NCBI GenBank assembly: GCA_017591395.1
Contig: WEDG01008978.1
Coordinates: 26,630-90,629 of the forward strand
DNA from: Schistocephalus solidus
Taxonomy: Eukaryota; Platyhelminthes; Cestoda; Diphyllobothriidea; Diphyllobothriidae
DNA length: 64,000 nucleotides
Direction: 5' to 3'
Shown: positions 12,201 to 21,750 of the stretch, one piece after another
Numbering within the stretch: position 1 is the stretch's first letter
Layout: every line of letters starts with the position of its first letter
Made by a program: the position numbers and the translations under genes
The notes under the pieces: model-generated
What the model saw: the letters and a program-made list of their open reading frames with translations, nothing else
Database searches by the model: none
What the model was told of the DNA's origin: nothing

Positions 12201-15200
12201 ACAAACATCTCATTCTGATAAGCAAACGTTAGCATTCTCCAGCTGCTTTCGAATCAAAAGTCAACCCCAATGCGGTCAATATTGTTACACTTTGGAGAGT
12301 CACTGGGCCATTCGAACTCCCGGCCACAATTAACAAATCCTGATGATGATGTATTTCAACTGGTTTTGCAGCTTTATGTCTTTTTTTCGGGCTGGTCGGT
12401 ACCTGGTGTTGGTGTGCACAGAGATATTTGCAGTGACCCTTTAGTCGCACTTAACTCAGCCGGTCATTGACTGGTTCTCACGCAAATAGTGCATATTCCG
12501 CCTGTTGAGAGCCGCATGGCCGCTGCAGTATAGGAAGAATTGGGAGTTGACTTGGGGAACCTGTATTTTCTTAGCGCCTGAGATGGGAACATGGACTTCG
12601 GATAAACAGCAGACATCCACGTTGCACTAATGAGGACTGAGCCCTGTCAGACCCTGGATATCAGGATCCAAGAACGGGCGCACATTCCTGATTCCAATAC
12701 CGAAAGTCAGCTAAGCACAGAATAGTCTAGCTCACGTACTCTTCACCTGCATCTCTGGACCAGGATTGCACAGCGCGTCGGTTCCCGTAGACATGATACC
12801 TGATTCAGGCATTATGAAGTTTCTTGAGAACACAACCGGTCCGATTGTTCGTTCAAGGTTTTCCACTCTAGCGTTTTGGGTCAACAACTAACCGCAAGGC
12901 AACAGTGGCAAGTTAACTTATTAAGTTGCATTGCACAGTCACCACCTCAATGCCATCATCGGGCTTTGAGGCATTTTATAATAGTCGGTGTGCTAGGTCT
13001 CAGCCCTCCACCCTGGTAGCCAGACAATATAACTCTGCTTATTTTACAGTTAACCTTCGCTGTATTTTATGTAAGTGAAAATTATGAACACAGCATAGCG
13101 AGCAGACTAAAATTTGGGAGCACTACAGACTGCGCCATTACCGGTGGCAATATGTGACTATTCCGCTCTTGCGGTAATTCACCATAGCGCTTAAATACAA
13201 CCAAAAAACTCCAAAAACATGTTAATTTTCGTCTTCTAGAAAGTCCAGTAGGACTAGACAGTGGGAAATGCTACAACATCTGCTAATATAAATCAGAAGT
13301 ATAATTTTTTAGGCAGCCGCTGGCTAGGATTGATAGTCAAACCCCATGGCATAGCTAGCAAACGCCACTGCGGTACAAAGGTTGTTAATACACTTAATCG
13401 CGTACTAAATGAAATCAGGATTTAATGCTTTTGGAACATATATTTGTCGAAGTCACGTAAGATGAAGAGCTGACTGTCATTTAAAAAAACTTCGTGGTTT
13501 GCAACGACAATGTCAGTCCGAAAAAAAAACAACATTCAGGTCCTATGAAGCATACTGGAGAACGGAAGAAGTTGTTTTCAGAGAGGAAGCCGCAGAATCA
13601 AAGGGTTTGATTAATACCCCTATTATCAAACGTAGCGGCTGAGTGTCAAGTTTTCTGCTCGATTTCGTAGGCTTGGTTTGGCCCTTGCTAAATAAGTTAT
13701 TTTAAAACTAAGGTAAATAAAATACTCCCTATAAAGATTAAAAACACAGAAGAAACGCATGCTTTATTGCCATTAATGCATCCAATACTTCGGCCAAGCA
13801 GTATAAAAAGGGTTCCGACAATAATAATGATAGACTGCATAATTTACACCGGTTTTAGTGGTGTTCGATGCAGAAAGGGGTTCCAGGGGGCTGAAAAGCA
13901 CTCTTCAAGACACGTTGAAAGTGTTGCCTTACTGGTTAGAAGTTTGTCTCTTATAATTGAATACATACCAAGGGTTAACGCTCTTTCACAAGACACGTTT
14001 AGAGTTCAACGAATGACAAGCTTTTGAAATTATGGTACTAATCATCGACATGCAGCGTGCCTCACAATCAGCCCTGTACACGGCCGGCCACCCTGACAGT
14101 GAGTCTTTATACTTACGATCTAGTTGGACTTTTTACGGCTGCTATTAGGTCTGATCTAGCCAGCCTCGATAATGTACTTAGAACTGTAACGTACTATAAT
14201 CAGCCATTTTTTCATGAGGTTTCTTGGGGATTTCGAATACCGACAGGTCGCCAACAGCCACTCGGATTGTTTGTTTAAGGTTGTCTCCTCCAGCGCTTTG
14301 GCTCAAGCACCTAACCACAAGGCAGCGGTGGCAAGCAAACGGTCGCCATGTCACAGTGCCGTCGTAGGGATTCGAGACATTTTAGAAGGCAGTCGGCGCG
14401 CCAGACCTCAGCCCTTCGCACTCTGGTAGCACGGCTGGTCCGCGACTGCTTTATTTTTCGGATCAGAGTCTGCTTATTTCGCAGCTAACCTTAAATGAAG
14501 GCTGTTTCACTATCCGCCACCCGAGTACGCGCCGGATGGCCAGCAACTAAACTAAGGATTGTGCCTCTCTACGGGTCTTAGTAATAAGAGAAGTAGTAAT
14601 GTTACTCCTGTTACAATAAACTTCCGCTTACAGGATCTATCGTCACTGATCACTGCTTTAACACAACCAGTAGTCATAATACGACGAATCCTGATACCCG
14701 GGCCCATTCGGGATATGCAACCACGCAGACAAGACGAATACATGCGATTTTGTAGTCGGAAAAGCGCAGAATGGTACATCCGGTCGAAGTTTTATCGGAG
14801 CTCAAAATACTATCAGACCATTATGCATAAATTACGTGGTGCCATTGGGACACCTCTTTTGACGTGAATCCACCTGGTCCTCGTTTTATCATGGTTTACA
14901 CAAATTAACTCCACTATCTGTATGACCCTGGCAGACCTCTGATTTCCAAGTATCAGCCTGTGATTCGATAGTCTTAAAACCGAAGTAAAAGTTAACTATT
15001 TAATGTAAGAAAAACAAATTGTTGAACGTTTTCAATGGCGTTTGGTTTTGGTGGTAGCGATTAGCCACTAACGAGCAGGAAGAAAAGGTTCAAACTTTAA
15101 CTCGCCGGCGCCAGAACTGCCTGGTGGATTTATATGGAAAAAAAACGTGCTTAAGAACTCTGGTTACGTTTTCAAAATCATAAGTTATGAGCGACCAACG

Positions 15201-15698
15201 AAATGGCCAAGGGTAACAAGGGAACGCCGTGTTAAAAAATAAGTAAACAAGACGAGAACCAAGGGGCTCTTTTGAGACATGAGAATTCTAGACGTAAAAA
15301 CCATTGAATTAACGCAGGGATTCTAACTATTTTAGGACAAGGTCCAAAATACCGTTGCAGTTCTCCCTGACTTTCTTCAAATTTAGCATATTTGATCCAA
15401 TTCTGCATTGCAAGCCTGTTTTTTCGGATATTATCTTCATAATCCTTTCGTTTTCGGAGTTGGAAATCCCTTAGCTCGGCGAGGTTGGTGATTTTTTGAG
15501 TCGGAGCTTGAGGAGTGACCTCGAGTTCCCTTTCTTTAGCTTCCCGAAGAAGTTGCTCGGCCGTGATTTGTACTGGGGCTGGCATTTTACTTTTCACCTA
15601 AGAAAGTAAAAACGAGGAAGGCACAAAACCTTTGCAAATTTCGCCTTTTTAGGGCGGTCCCCAGGCATTTGCTCCTCCATCACGCCCTTGCTTTCCAT
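12..15698 (-). CDS. CRNKL1: Crooked neck-like protein 1 (Clf1/Syf3), HAT-repeat spliceosome factor, partial, 10 exons
   Basis: Joined minus-strand exons are 15630-15698, 15353-15597, 8588-8913, 8075-8253, 7863-8024, 7516-7644, 6453-6665, 4630-4776, 2149-2343 and 12-245. They give 633 codons in one open frame, and the length matches the metazoan family except for a missing C-terminal part (roughly 50-100 residues) beyond base 12, where a GT donor follows. The N-terminus carries the family signature [14 protein letters not shown], followed by serial HAT (half-a-TPR) repeats with W-x2-YA-x-FE patterns, for example [38 protein letters not shown] and [13 protein letters not shown]. The family protein is a nuclear scaffold of the Prp19/NTC complex, needed for spliceosome assembly and activation; that role is family knowledge. 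Exon boundaries were set by splice motifs plus colinearity with fly and human crooked neck as remembered. No exon has a frameshift or stop, so the gene appears functional. Confidence 0.96.
246..2148 (-). other. CRNKL1 intron 9 (1.9 kb)
   Basis: GTAAGT donor and TCTAG acceptor. Nothing recognised inside. Confidence 0.85.
2149..2343 (-). CDS. CRNKL1: CRNKL1 exon 9
   Basis: 65 codons, [20 protein letters not shown] to [12 protein letters not shown], between CTCAG and GTAAGT. Contains the conserved [20 protein letters not shown] block, nearly identical to the fly and human proteins. Confidence 0.96.
2344..4629 (-). other. CRNKL1 intron 8 (2.3 kb)
   Basis: GTAAGT donor and CTCAG acceptor. I see no RNA gene, repeat or conserved coding segment in it. 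Confidence 0.85.
4630..4776 (-). CDS. CRNKL1: CRNKL1 exon 8
   Basis: 49 codons, [20 protein letters not shown] to [11 protein letters not shown], between TTTTAG and GTAAGT. Contains the conserved [19 protein letters not shown] unit. Confidence 0.95.
5773..5868 (+). repeat. Degenerate telomere-like (CCTAA) tract
   Basis: Irregular CCTTAA, CCCTAA and CCTAAC units, for example CCCCAACCCTAACTCTTTAC. The same kind of tract lies inside small inverted-repeat elements at 29.3, 36.8 and 45.7 kb, but I see no terminal inverted repeats at this copy. Confidence 0.65.
6030..6235 (-). repeat. tRNA-headed SINE-B copy
   Basis: On the minus strand a box B-like GTGGGTTCGAGCC end (about 6035-6047) is preceded by GGCTCAAGGGTCAGGGTGTTGGA, and beyond it lies a body with GCCATGGGGCTCAATCTTGAGCCC. 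Related blocks recur at 17.7, 32.5 and 41.8-42.4 kb, so this is a dispersed family, not a tRNA gene. Confidence 0.6.
6453..6665 (-). CDS. CRNKL1: CRNKL1 exon 7
   Basis: 71 codons from [20 protein letters not shown] to LTTARKLL, between TTCAAG and GTGAGT. Contains the family [21 protein letters not shown] and RLIPHxxFTFAKxW segments. Confidence 0.95.
6703..6845 (+). mobile_element. Penelope-like element 3' end, 5'-truncated copy
   Basis: Its segments GAAAAGCAAT-TC-CGCATC, GT-GCATGGCAACTACGCACTA and TTGTGCCTCC parallel the region just 3' of the GIY-YIG domain at 33925-34068. It carries no coding part, as expected of a 5'-truncated insertion. It begins about 40 nt from the exon 7 splice acceptor, on the opposite strand. 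Confidence 0.6.
6868..6903 (+). ncRNA. Hammerhead ribozyme relic at a Penelope-like 3' end
   Basis: CTGATGA (6868-6874), a TCG-GATG-CGA hairpin inside a longer imperfect helix, then GAAAC (6896-6900). The order is that of a hammerhead core and it follows directly on the retroelement 3' end. The expected GTC cleavage triplet reads TTT and extra bases separate the core from stem II, so it should not cleave. Confidence 0.4.
7516..7644 (-). CDS. CRNKL1: CRNKL1 exon 6
   Basis: 43 codons, [20 protein letters not shown] to [12 protein letters not shown], between CTTTAG and GTAGGC. It corresponds to the family NPxNYDAWFDYLRL HAT unit. Confidence 0.95.
7863..8024 (-). CDS. CRNKL1: CRNKL1 exon 5
   Basis: 54 codons from [16 protein letters not shown] to NKRKFQYES, between an AAG acceptor and a GTAAGT donor. 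It is separated from exon 4 by a 50-nt intron (8025-8074), and intron 5 is 218 nt. The conserved [13 protein letters not shown] segment identifies it. Confidence 0.95.
8075..8253 (-). CDS. CRNKL1: CRNKL1 exon 4
   Basis: Starts after the AC acceptor with [18 protein letters not shown] and ends [10 protein letters not shown] before a GTAGGC donor at 8074. Contains one complete HAT unit with [10 protein letters not shown], the counterpart of AVEFFGD in other animals. 59 codons plus the end of a split codon. Confidence 0.95.
8254..8587 (-). other. U12-type AT-AC intron (CRNKL1 intron 3, 334 nt)
   Basis: Read on the minus strand, the donor is ATATCCTTT (8587-8579), an exact match to the minor-spliceosome AT-AC consensus. 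The branch site TTCTTTAAC (8272-8264) lies about 10 nt before the AC acceptor (8255-8254), the spacing expected for U12 introns. There is no AG between the branch site and the conserved coding start. Splicing here joins T|TC into the F of [14 protein letters not shown], which matches the conserved family YERFVLVHPDVKNW. No GT-AG alternative restores this junction. Confidence 0.9.
8588..8913 (-). CDS. CRNKL1: CRNKL1 exon 3 (HAT repeats 2-4)
   Basis: Runs from [15 protein letters not shown] to the first T of a split codon at 8588. Contains three HAT units ([48 protein letters not shown]). It is highly conserved with the fly and human proteins. It ends at an ATATCCTTT U12-type donor rather than at GT. 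Confidence 0.95.
9573..9584 (+). repeat. Poly-G run (12 G)
   Basis: Uninterrupted G run inside intron 2; in the pre-mRNA (minus strand) it is poly-C. Confidence 0.8.
10190..10438 (+). other. Exon-like ORF nested antisense in intron 2 (82 aa), unknown
   Basis: Opens [20 protein letters not shown] and is rich in charged residues, with a basic [17 protein letters not shown] patch. A GTAAGA donor-like site sits just before the stop (10434) and AG sites sit just before the start. I recognise no domain. It could be an exon of a nested gene, an old transposon fragment or chance. Confidence 0.25.
10532..10711 (+). other. Second exon-like ORF (59 aa), unknown
   Basis: Opens [20 protein letters not shown] and ends in a TTCCAG|GTAAGC donor-like site at 10709. 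It follows the previous ORF by about 95 bases on the same strand. No recognised family. Confidence 0.22.
11340..11623 (-). pseudogene. Non-LTR reverse transcriptase fragment
   Basis: Minus-strand residues YVLSNNRS, then in another frame [14 protein letters not shown], match the substrate-binding motif GVPQGSxLxPxLF of LINE reverse transcriptases. At least one frameshift separates the two segments. No catalytic FADD box is present. A dead scrap in CRNKL1 intron 2. Confidence 0.6.
12798..13075 (+). repeat. Dispersed repeat, copy 1
   Basis: Shares with 14190-14505 the blocks GGCAnCnGTGGCAAG, GTCAGnGCC, GACATTTTA-like, CAGCCCTnCnCnCTGGTAGC and TCTGCTTATTT(C/A)CAG. Direct orientation, considerable divergence. 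No coding capacity seen. Confidence 0.6.
14190..14505 (+). repeat. Dispersed repeat, copy 2
   Basis: Direct partner of the block at 12798-13075, about 1.4 kb away in the same intron. Family unknown. Confidence 0.6.
15353..15597 (-). CDS. CRNKL1: CRNKL1 exon 2
   Basis: Starts at [17 protein letters not shown] after a TTAG acceptor and ends CTG CAA CG before a GTATTT donor at 15352. It contains the family N-terminal block and the first HAT motif ([15 protein letters not shown]). The arginine codon is split CG|A across intron 2. Confidence 0.95.
15598..15629 (-). other. 32-nt GT-AG intron (CRNKL1 intron 1)
   Basis: GT donor at 15629-15628, pyrimidine-rich interior and CTTAG acceptor ending at 15598. 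Its length is not a multiple of three, and reading through it gives an in-frame TGA just past the acceptor, so it must be removed to join KKAKFAK to [12 protein letters not shown]. Introns near 30 nt in the 5' part of genes are known in flatworms. Confidence 0.85.
15630..15698 (-). CDS. CRNKL1: CRNKL1 exon 1 (start exon)
   Basis: Encodes 23 residues ending KKAKFAK, then a GTTTTG donor at 15629. The lysine-rich end matches the short basic N-terminus that precedes the [13 protein letters not shown] signature in other animals. ATG at 15698 is the first of three in-frame candidates; the others are at 15680 and 15668, and the sequence does not decide between them. No clear TATA box was seen upstream. 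Confidence 0.8.
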
Positions 15699-16500
15699 TT
15701 CAACAAGACCGAAAGGGTCCACTGTCCGTGACTATTTACACACCTTTGCACACCGTGCAGAAGTAAGGTTAGGGGTGGCGTACATATCAAGGGTCCACAG
15801 TTCCCAAGTCCCATGCTACTTGTCTAAAAGACCGTGCAGAGGTTTTCAGAAAAATCTTTATGTTGTCTTAGACTTCCAAGAGCTAAAATGAAACATGTAT
15901 AATGTAGCACTCATCCAAACTACTAAGGTGGTCAGAAACTGTGCAACAAGAGTGATAAAAGAATACTGTAAACAAAGTTCAGGTAAATAAAAGCTGCCAA
16001 CTGTACCAAAAGAGGCTAAAATCGATAAAAAAAAGAGCCAAGAAGCAAATGGAATTCAATCAGACACATACTTAAGCAATTGAAACAAGTAGCACTAGCA
16101 GTCCTTAAGAGCGAAAAGTCACAGAACGGAAACCCCAGTGGTAGGAAAAGCAACATCCAAAATTCACAGACGACCGCAAAGCGCTAACTAGAAATAGAAT
16201 TCAAATTATTTCTAAATTAGAAGTCGGTGAACAGAACGTGAGAAAGGAGATTTTGAGAAATTTCAATTGCAGTGGTTTTATTCATTGCAGTGCGCTTTTT
16301 CCTCTTTCTTAAACGAATATTTCCTTGTTCATCATATCAAACTTGCTATCTGAAAACTCTATTGTGTCCGTTGGATCCTGCGGGAGATGCAGATTAAATT
16401 ATCGATATAAACAGATTACTGGGAAGATGTGAGTAGAATTGTAATTTTAAATAACATGTTTGATGTTTCACGGGGCAGTTATCTGAGGTTCAGACTGTCG
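15699..16500. other. CRNKL1 upstream region
   Basis: About 0.8 kb between the CRNKL1 start and the LINE remnant. It should hold the promoter, but I could not identify a TATA box, initiator or CpG cluster. Nothing else recognised. Confidence 0.4.
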
Positions 16501-16514
16501 GGGGAAAGCACGGG

Positions 16515-16940
16515 TCACACATAATCATCCAAGCCTTTCTTGAACAGCTGAATGAATGTTATCTCCATGACTGATTGTGGGAGATAATTCCAGCTCTCTA
16601 CTACCCTTTGCGTGAAAAATTCAGAGCGAACGTACAGCCTGAACAGCTTCTTGCGCAGCTTCATCGAGTGCTCACGAATATTGGGAGAAAGGTGCGATTG
16701 AAACATCTCCATGAAGCTCAATTCATCCTTAAGACTATGCATTATCTTGTAAACAAGGATCTGATCACCTCGTGGCTGCCTGTAACACATATAAAATAGT
16801 TTAAGACAGCGCAGTCTTTCTTTGTACGATCGATTTTTGAAACCATTTACCAGCTTTGTTCCTCGTTGTTGCAATTTTTCGAGGCATGTTTTATCCTTTG
16901 ACAGCCATGGCCGCCACGCTTGTTTGTCATACTCTAGATG
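16515..16940 (-). pseudogene. Non-LTR retrotransposon reverse transcriptase, C-terminal part (LINE remnant A)
   Basis: Minus-strand translation LEYDKQAWRPWLSKDKTCLE, LQQRGTKLVNGFKNRSYKER, RQPRGDQILVYKIMH, and FFTQRVVESWNYLPQSV near the end. These are the conserved tail motifs of Jockey/CR1-type reverse transcriptases (AWRP-LxKD, QRRATKLV, YRRxRGDLI, FFTxRVVxxWNxLP). It continues the element whose core lies at 17268-17660 and endonuclease near 18.6 kb. Confidence 0.85.
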
Positions 16941-17267
16941 ATACCAAACAAAGTTTCATGTCAAAACTTAGAATTTATGTGGTGAAACCGAGAATTTTCG
17001 AATATGCTTAGGTTTTTCCAAAGACACCAATCCGTAAAAAATATACTTCGATTATCTATAATCAGGCCACTTCAATTGTATGGAGAATGAGTGTCCGAGC
17101 CCTAGAGAGGAATTAGGGCTGTATCAGGGGACTGTTACAGTTCCTCTTTCCACGCCACCGGAGGGTGGATTAAACGCGTTGTGATCATTGGGGACGGGTA
17201 AGAGGGTGTTGGGGTGGTTTGTCCAGCGATGTTCGTATGTTAAAACGCTTGGCGAGACTAAATTTCA

Positions 17268-17660
17268 TCAGGAGGTTTGAGGGGCTTCGATCGCCACCTG
17301 GATTTTGCCACTAAGACAGACGGGTTTTATCAACTCCTTCTTAAAATAAAATGCTGGATTCGTTAGTGGACTAAATACTGCCTCGGCTATTGCTAGTACC
17401 CATTGGGGTCGGACTTTACAATAGTTTGTTGGTACGCAGAAGACAACGTTTTCCCTCCATTCATTCGAAAATTGCTCAATGTAGTTTAAGTTTACCTGCA
17501 AGCGCTCTTCCCGGACTTCAGTTAGTATGACGATCCAAATCTTTAAATCATCAGCAAGCATCGCGAAAGCAAAATACAGTTCACTGACGCATGCGTTGAA
17601 GTATATAATAAACAGGATGGGGCTAATTAGAGAACAACACACCCAACCGCTACCTTCGTC
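17268..17660 (-). pseudogene. LINE remnant A, reverse transcriptase core
   Basis: Minus strand: a degraded GVPQGS region, then LISPILFIIYFNACVSE and MLADDLKIW, the catalytic FADD box with F changed to L. Both aspartates remain. In-frame stops and frameshifts flank it, so it is dead. Confidence 0.8.
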
Positions 17661-17734
17661 GACAGCTGTTCGCCGACAAGGACGATTTTAATGGCTTCAG
17701 GTCTTTTTCAAAAGACCTTACCAGTCTCCCTTGT

Positions 17735-17890
17735 CTTTGCCGGAAATATCCATCTGCCTATTCTACTATTAGCCACTGTGCGGCTGCTGGCGGGGGTCGA
17801 GAGTGAGCCTTAAGGCAGAACAGAACGAGTGAGTTCCGTTAGCAATAGTTGAGCGTTCATCAACGAATGCACTTACCCAACGCCTGTTCG
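17735..17890 (-). repeat. SINE-B 3' body fragment
   Basis: Resembles the body of the tRNA-headed repeat at 42.3-42.45 kb and 6.1-6.2 kb (AGCC-CTGTGCGGCTGCTGGCGGGG, GAGTGAGCC-AAGGCAGAA). Inserted within LINE remnant A. Confidence 0.45.
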
Positions 17891-18159
17891 GTTGAATTTG
17901 CATAGGAATAACTGATGTGGTACACGATCAAACTGCTCATTCCCCACACAATTTCACTGACAGGCTTAGTAGACAGCTCAGCGCAGCTTCCTCACTATAA
18001 CCCATCTGACATGCTTGAAGCTAACACTAAATGCCGTGGCTTGGAATATTGCCAACTTTTGGGAAAACTCGGATCGTGTGGTCAGCCAAGTTTGTGTTTG
18101 TGTGGGGTTATTAACTGGGAGTCAGTCTGTAATAGCTCCTTTTTACTGTGGCCTTTATG

Positions 18160-18310
18160 GCACGCTTAATCCATGGGATCCGAGCAAGGCGTAGTAGGGT
18201 TGTTCTGGCCACGCCAGCCACCTGCAGCTTTCCCGCTGACGTTCTTTCTGACTTGGTCATGAGAGCGGGTCCAGGTGAGGAGGGGGAGAGAGAGCAGAAG
18301 ATTCAACCCA
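18160..18310 (+). repeat. Solo copy of the zinc-finger LINE 3' tail repeat
   Basis: GGATCCGAGCAAGG, ACGCCAGCCACCTGCAGC and TCCAGGTGAGGAGGGGGAG are the reverse complement of the tail repeat seen at 58.8 and 59.1 kb. Inserted within LINE remnant A. Confidence 0.6.
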
Positions 18311-18589
18311 AGTGTATTCTTGCTACAAGTTCACGTCACCACGATTGCTTCGAGTCTACTGTGAAGAAAATGGTGGATAACAGAGTAAGATGAGGTCTAA
18401 AGGGTATATGTGGCATGTCATCAATTCTTTTCAGAGAATTTGTAATCAAAACATACATACAGAACGACCGTTTCCCCCACCACAATGCATACTCGGGGCA
18501 AACAAAACGTCGAGTGAGTAATAACATAAGCGTCATGTTCAATAACCATTGAATAAAGACTGGTTCTGGACCGAGTGCGTAAAGTGAAC

Positions 18590-18790
18590 ATTAAACAACA
18601 AGTGAACATTAAAGTCACCCATGATCAAAACGTCAGACCGATTAAGAAAGGATCCTAGCTGCTCTAACAGACGTGCGTCAGCAGCGGGGTCACTTATTGA
18701 CGGTCGATAAACGTTAAGGCTTCATGAGCTTGGTGCACTTATAGTGAGCCACATAATCTCAGTATTGCATGCAAGTTTTTTAAGTTTTTT
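18590..18790 (-). pseudogene. LINE remnant A, APE-type endonuclease fragment
   Basis: Minus-strand residues LNVYRPSISDPAADARLLEQ followed by VLIMGDFNVH, the conserved YRPP...LIMGDFN region of apurinic-like endonucleases in non-LTR elements. It lies 5' of the reverse transcriptase on the same strand, the expected order. Confidence 0.8.
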
Positions 18791-18970
18791 CTGATACTAG
18801 CAAACCCTGCTTTACGTAGGTAAGTATTCCTCCTGGCGTCTTCTCCGATCGCTGAAACAAGTGAAATCCTGTCGGTACTACTTTGCTGTCATCCACGTTT
18901 TCAGAAGAGCAGATTTCTTTCAAATATGACGTCGTGGTAAAATTCACGAAAGCGGACTTTCCTTTATATA

Positions 18971-19815
18971 AATAAAAAATTGTATATTTAAGGCCCAGAG
19001 AGCCCCGTCATTTCAAACTTAGTATCGCGGTATAAATAAATACAAAGTGGATAATTGCTGCTCTATGTGAGCAGCCATATTAACAGCAGAAATTAACATT
19101 ATGGTAGGCATATCCGATTCAGAACGATTTGCCATTTTTAAAACAATAGACAACAATCTTTAACATAAACGGTGAACTAGAAAAAGAAGCAGTAAAAACT
19201 CCTACGGTAAATTGGAAGCGGAGTTCAGCGAGCCGCCAATTTAAAAAAAATAGGAGAAAAACTGCTTTCACTAAAACATTAATAGCTAGATGCAATGGGA
19301 TAGATCTGTGATGATGCTGACAACGTATGAGGGTTCGGAACGCTCCCTTGTCGTGTGAGAGATAATATAGCAGTTAGAGCTACTGTTTGTAACCACCAGT
19401 GGAGGTGAGAGAGGACGGACTCATCGTGGACACCAGGGTCAAAACGAAGACGGGACAGTAGAGGTCATGAGATCATCATTGAGATGCGACCTTGCCGACT
19501 GCATAGTCCCCCAATCAAAGAAGCAAAACTATCAGAACCCGCCTTGATCATCAACTGAACCTGGAGACCATCGTCGGGGTTGCAAAAGCGGAGGAAAGTA
19601 CCAAGGTTGTCAAGACTTGGCGATGCTAGTTTAAAATGAGGGGGCAAAAAGTAAATGCAAAGATTGACTCTGCAGAGGATGATGGATATATAATAAGAGA
19701 CCATTACAAATATCAAGGAACTGCCTCAAATACCAGGAGGACCCTTTTCGAAATCCAAAAGCTGCGAGTTAGGGAAGGAAACAGACAATAAGGACTTTAT
19801 ATCTTCCGAAGTTAA
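18971..19815 (+). repeat. Left arm of a 3.4-kb inverted repeat
   Basis: Complementary along its length to 21585-22425. Shared landmarks are TGTATATTTAAGGCCC-GAGAG, GGATATGCCTACC, the CGGTGAACTAGAAA block, AAGATTGACTCTGCAGAGGA and GGACTTTATATCTTC. The arms are similar but clearly diverged. The coding segment kept in the other arm is broken here. Confidence 0.85.
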
Positions 19816-21584
19816 ATATTTGCGTAACTTTGTTTTGAAAATAGCTAATGTGGACGACAACCTAATTTGCAGTGGAAGATTATTCCAGATGAAAGCATAT
19901 TTGGAGGAAAAAACTGAGACCGGTTAGTTGTGGAGCTAAAGGGTGGTGAACTGATCATGGAGGAATTACGAGTGGCATAGGGTCGATCTACCGGAGTAAG
20001 AGCGTTAATTCGTGGGAGATTGGGGCTAGAGTTAACGCGAAACAGGAAGAAGGAAGCAGGACAGTATTTGCTGAAATTTCGTCTGCATAACCTCAAGTGA
20101 TCTATTTCTTAAATAACTCTTACACAGAGCAGCTGGAGCCTCGATCTAATGAACCAAATATACCTTCATCCGGACTTGTTCCGTCCTACGAAATACTAGA
20201 CGGTTCTACATAAGCTGGTTGTGGTTTCCTCAGATTCTTTTCCTCATTATATAATCTCGTTTGCAAATACTAGATAAGATCGCTGCAGCAATCCCAGTGG
20301 TGTCCATAAATGGCGGGATACGGCACTGGATAATTTTACTGATTTTTAGAGACACGGGGAAAATTGGTTCGGAAAATGAACTCACTAAGTGTTTTGCGGT
20401 TGATTCGGTGGTCGTAGGAAGGTAATAGTACAAAAAGGTAGTTTATAAATTGGAAGTTTTGTTGTCCCTAAGAGACATAGTAAGGTGTAGCACGAGAGTA
20501 AGTACCCTGAAATATATTTCCGTAGAGTGCCTTTACACCAACTTCCCGTGACCAAATGGGTGACCAATAGCAAATTGACGGAAGCGGTATGAGTTAACGG
20601 AAATATGTAGAAAATTAGGAGTCAGCAGAAATTACAGGCCTCGTTATTTTTTTCATGCAACTTCTTACCGATGTGATGGTGTAAAATAAAAGCAGGATGG
20701 GTGCCTGTAACATTTAGAGCGATAAAGATGAAGAGACAACAAACGCTTTATCGTGATCTGCTTGGTGATTAGCAGAAAACTAACGACAAGCTAAGAACTT
20801 AATTGTCATCAATCGTCCGATTTTGTTATCCATCAGCAGAAAACTGACTGTTTACTGCAGTGTCTAACGGACCAAGTGCGTAATACAAAACAAAAAATGT
20901 ATAGGCTCACAAAGACGGCCTAGGCACCACTTACTATATTGGTATAATATGTAGATGAGTAAGCTAACACAATGGATGGCAATGCTCCACAAGGGCTAAC
21001 GACGCTATCGTTTAGCTGGCGTGAAACATTACTTGAATAAGCAGTTGAAGACAAAAAATAATCGGGGGCGTTTTCCGCTGAGTATGTAGGACTACTATAA
21101 AACTAATTGTTGACTGTGCAGTCCGCAGGAAGCGGTATATAAGGTGAAGGCAAAACTGGCAGGATCAACTCGACCAACTGAACACAGGTAAGCAATAAGA
21201 TGTTGCTAACGGCAATGGACCTCGGAGGCTATTGCTAGAAATATTAGTTTTCATAATAGTACTATTAGCCACATTAGCAGTATTTCCAGTCTTTATATTA
21301 CTGTCATAACCATTAGTATTTGCAGCAATAGTAGTACTAGTAATATTAGTCGTACTACAGCAGTAGTATTAGTGATAGTATTACTAGTAAGAGAAGTAGT
21401 AGTAATACCAATTGTAGTGGCGGCGATTTATTCCGAGCCGGTAACTGTGGTAGTGATTATGTTGTCTTTATATGAAAAGTAATATTGTTCCATGCAGTAC
21501 ATCTTTTTGTAACCGTAATAGTGAAAGTATGCTTTACAGTATAGTATGGTGATCACAATCCTATCATCTCATATCGTCTCCTCT
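19816..21584. other. Spacer of the inverted repeat
   Basis: About 1.77 kb. Contains an imperfect trinucleotide tract (21250-21425). No gene recognised. Confidence 0.6.
21250..21425 (+). repeat. Imperfect AGT/ATT trinucleotide-like tract
   Basis: Irregular runs such as AGTAGTACTAGTAATATTAG over roughly 175 bases, a decayed low-complexity sequence. Confidence 0.6.
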
Positions 21585-21750
21585 GTTCCTCTACAGAAGA
21601 TATAAAGTCCTCATTGTCTGTTTCCTTCACAAACGCGCCACATTTGGATTTTGAAAAGGGTTTTCCTGGTATTTGAGGCAGCTCCCTTGATATTATATTG
21701 GTCTCTAAAATAATTCCACCATCCTCTGCAGAGTCAATCTTTGCATTCAC
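21553..21750 (-). CDS. Conserved C-terminal coding segment in the right arm, unknown protein
   Basis: About 65 codons, NAKIDSAEDGGIILETNIIS to SSVEEQRRRYEMIGL, then a stop. The composition (acidic, SKSKCGAFVKETDNEDF) looks like genuine protein. The left arm carries the same segment with frame-breaking changes. An in-frame TAA lies a few codons upstream, so if real this is a last exon or a fragment. Function unknown. Confidence 0.35.
   Translation of the reverse strand: MNAKIDSAEDGGIILETNIISRELPQIPGKPFSKSKCGAFVKETDNEDFISSVEEQRRRYEMIGL

Larger units (their letters stand above)
8914..15352 (-). other. CRNKL1 intron 2 (6.4 kb, repeat-laden)
   Basis: GTATTT donor and TTTTAG acceptor. Contents: a 12-nt G run (9573-9584), two small exon-like + strand ORFs (10.19-10.71 kb), a LINE reverse transcriptase scrap (11.34-11.62 kb) and a directly repeated block (12.80-13.07 and 14.19-14.50 kb). 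The remainder shows nothing I recognise. Confidence 0.85.
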
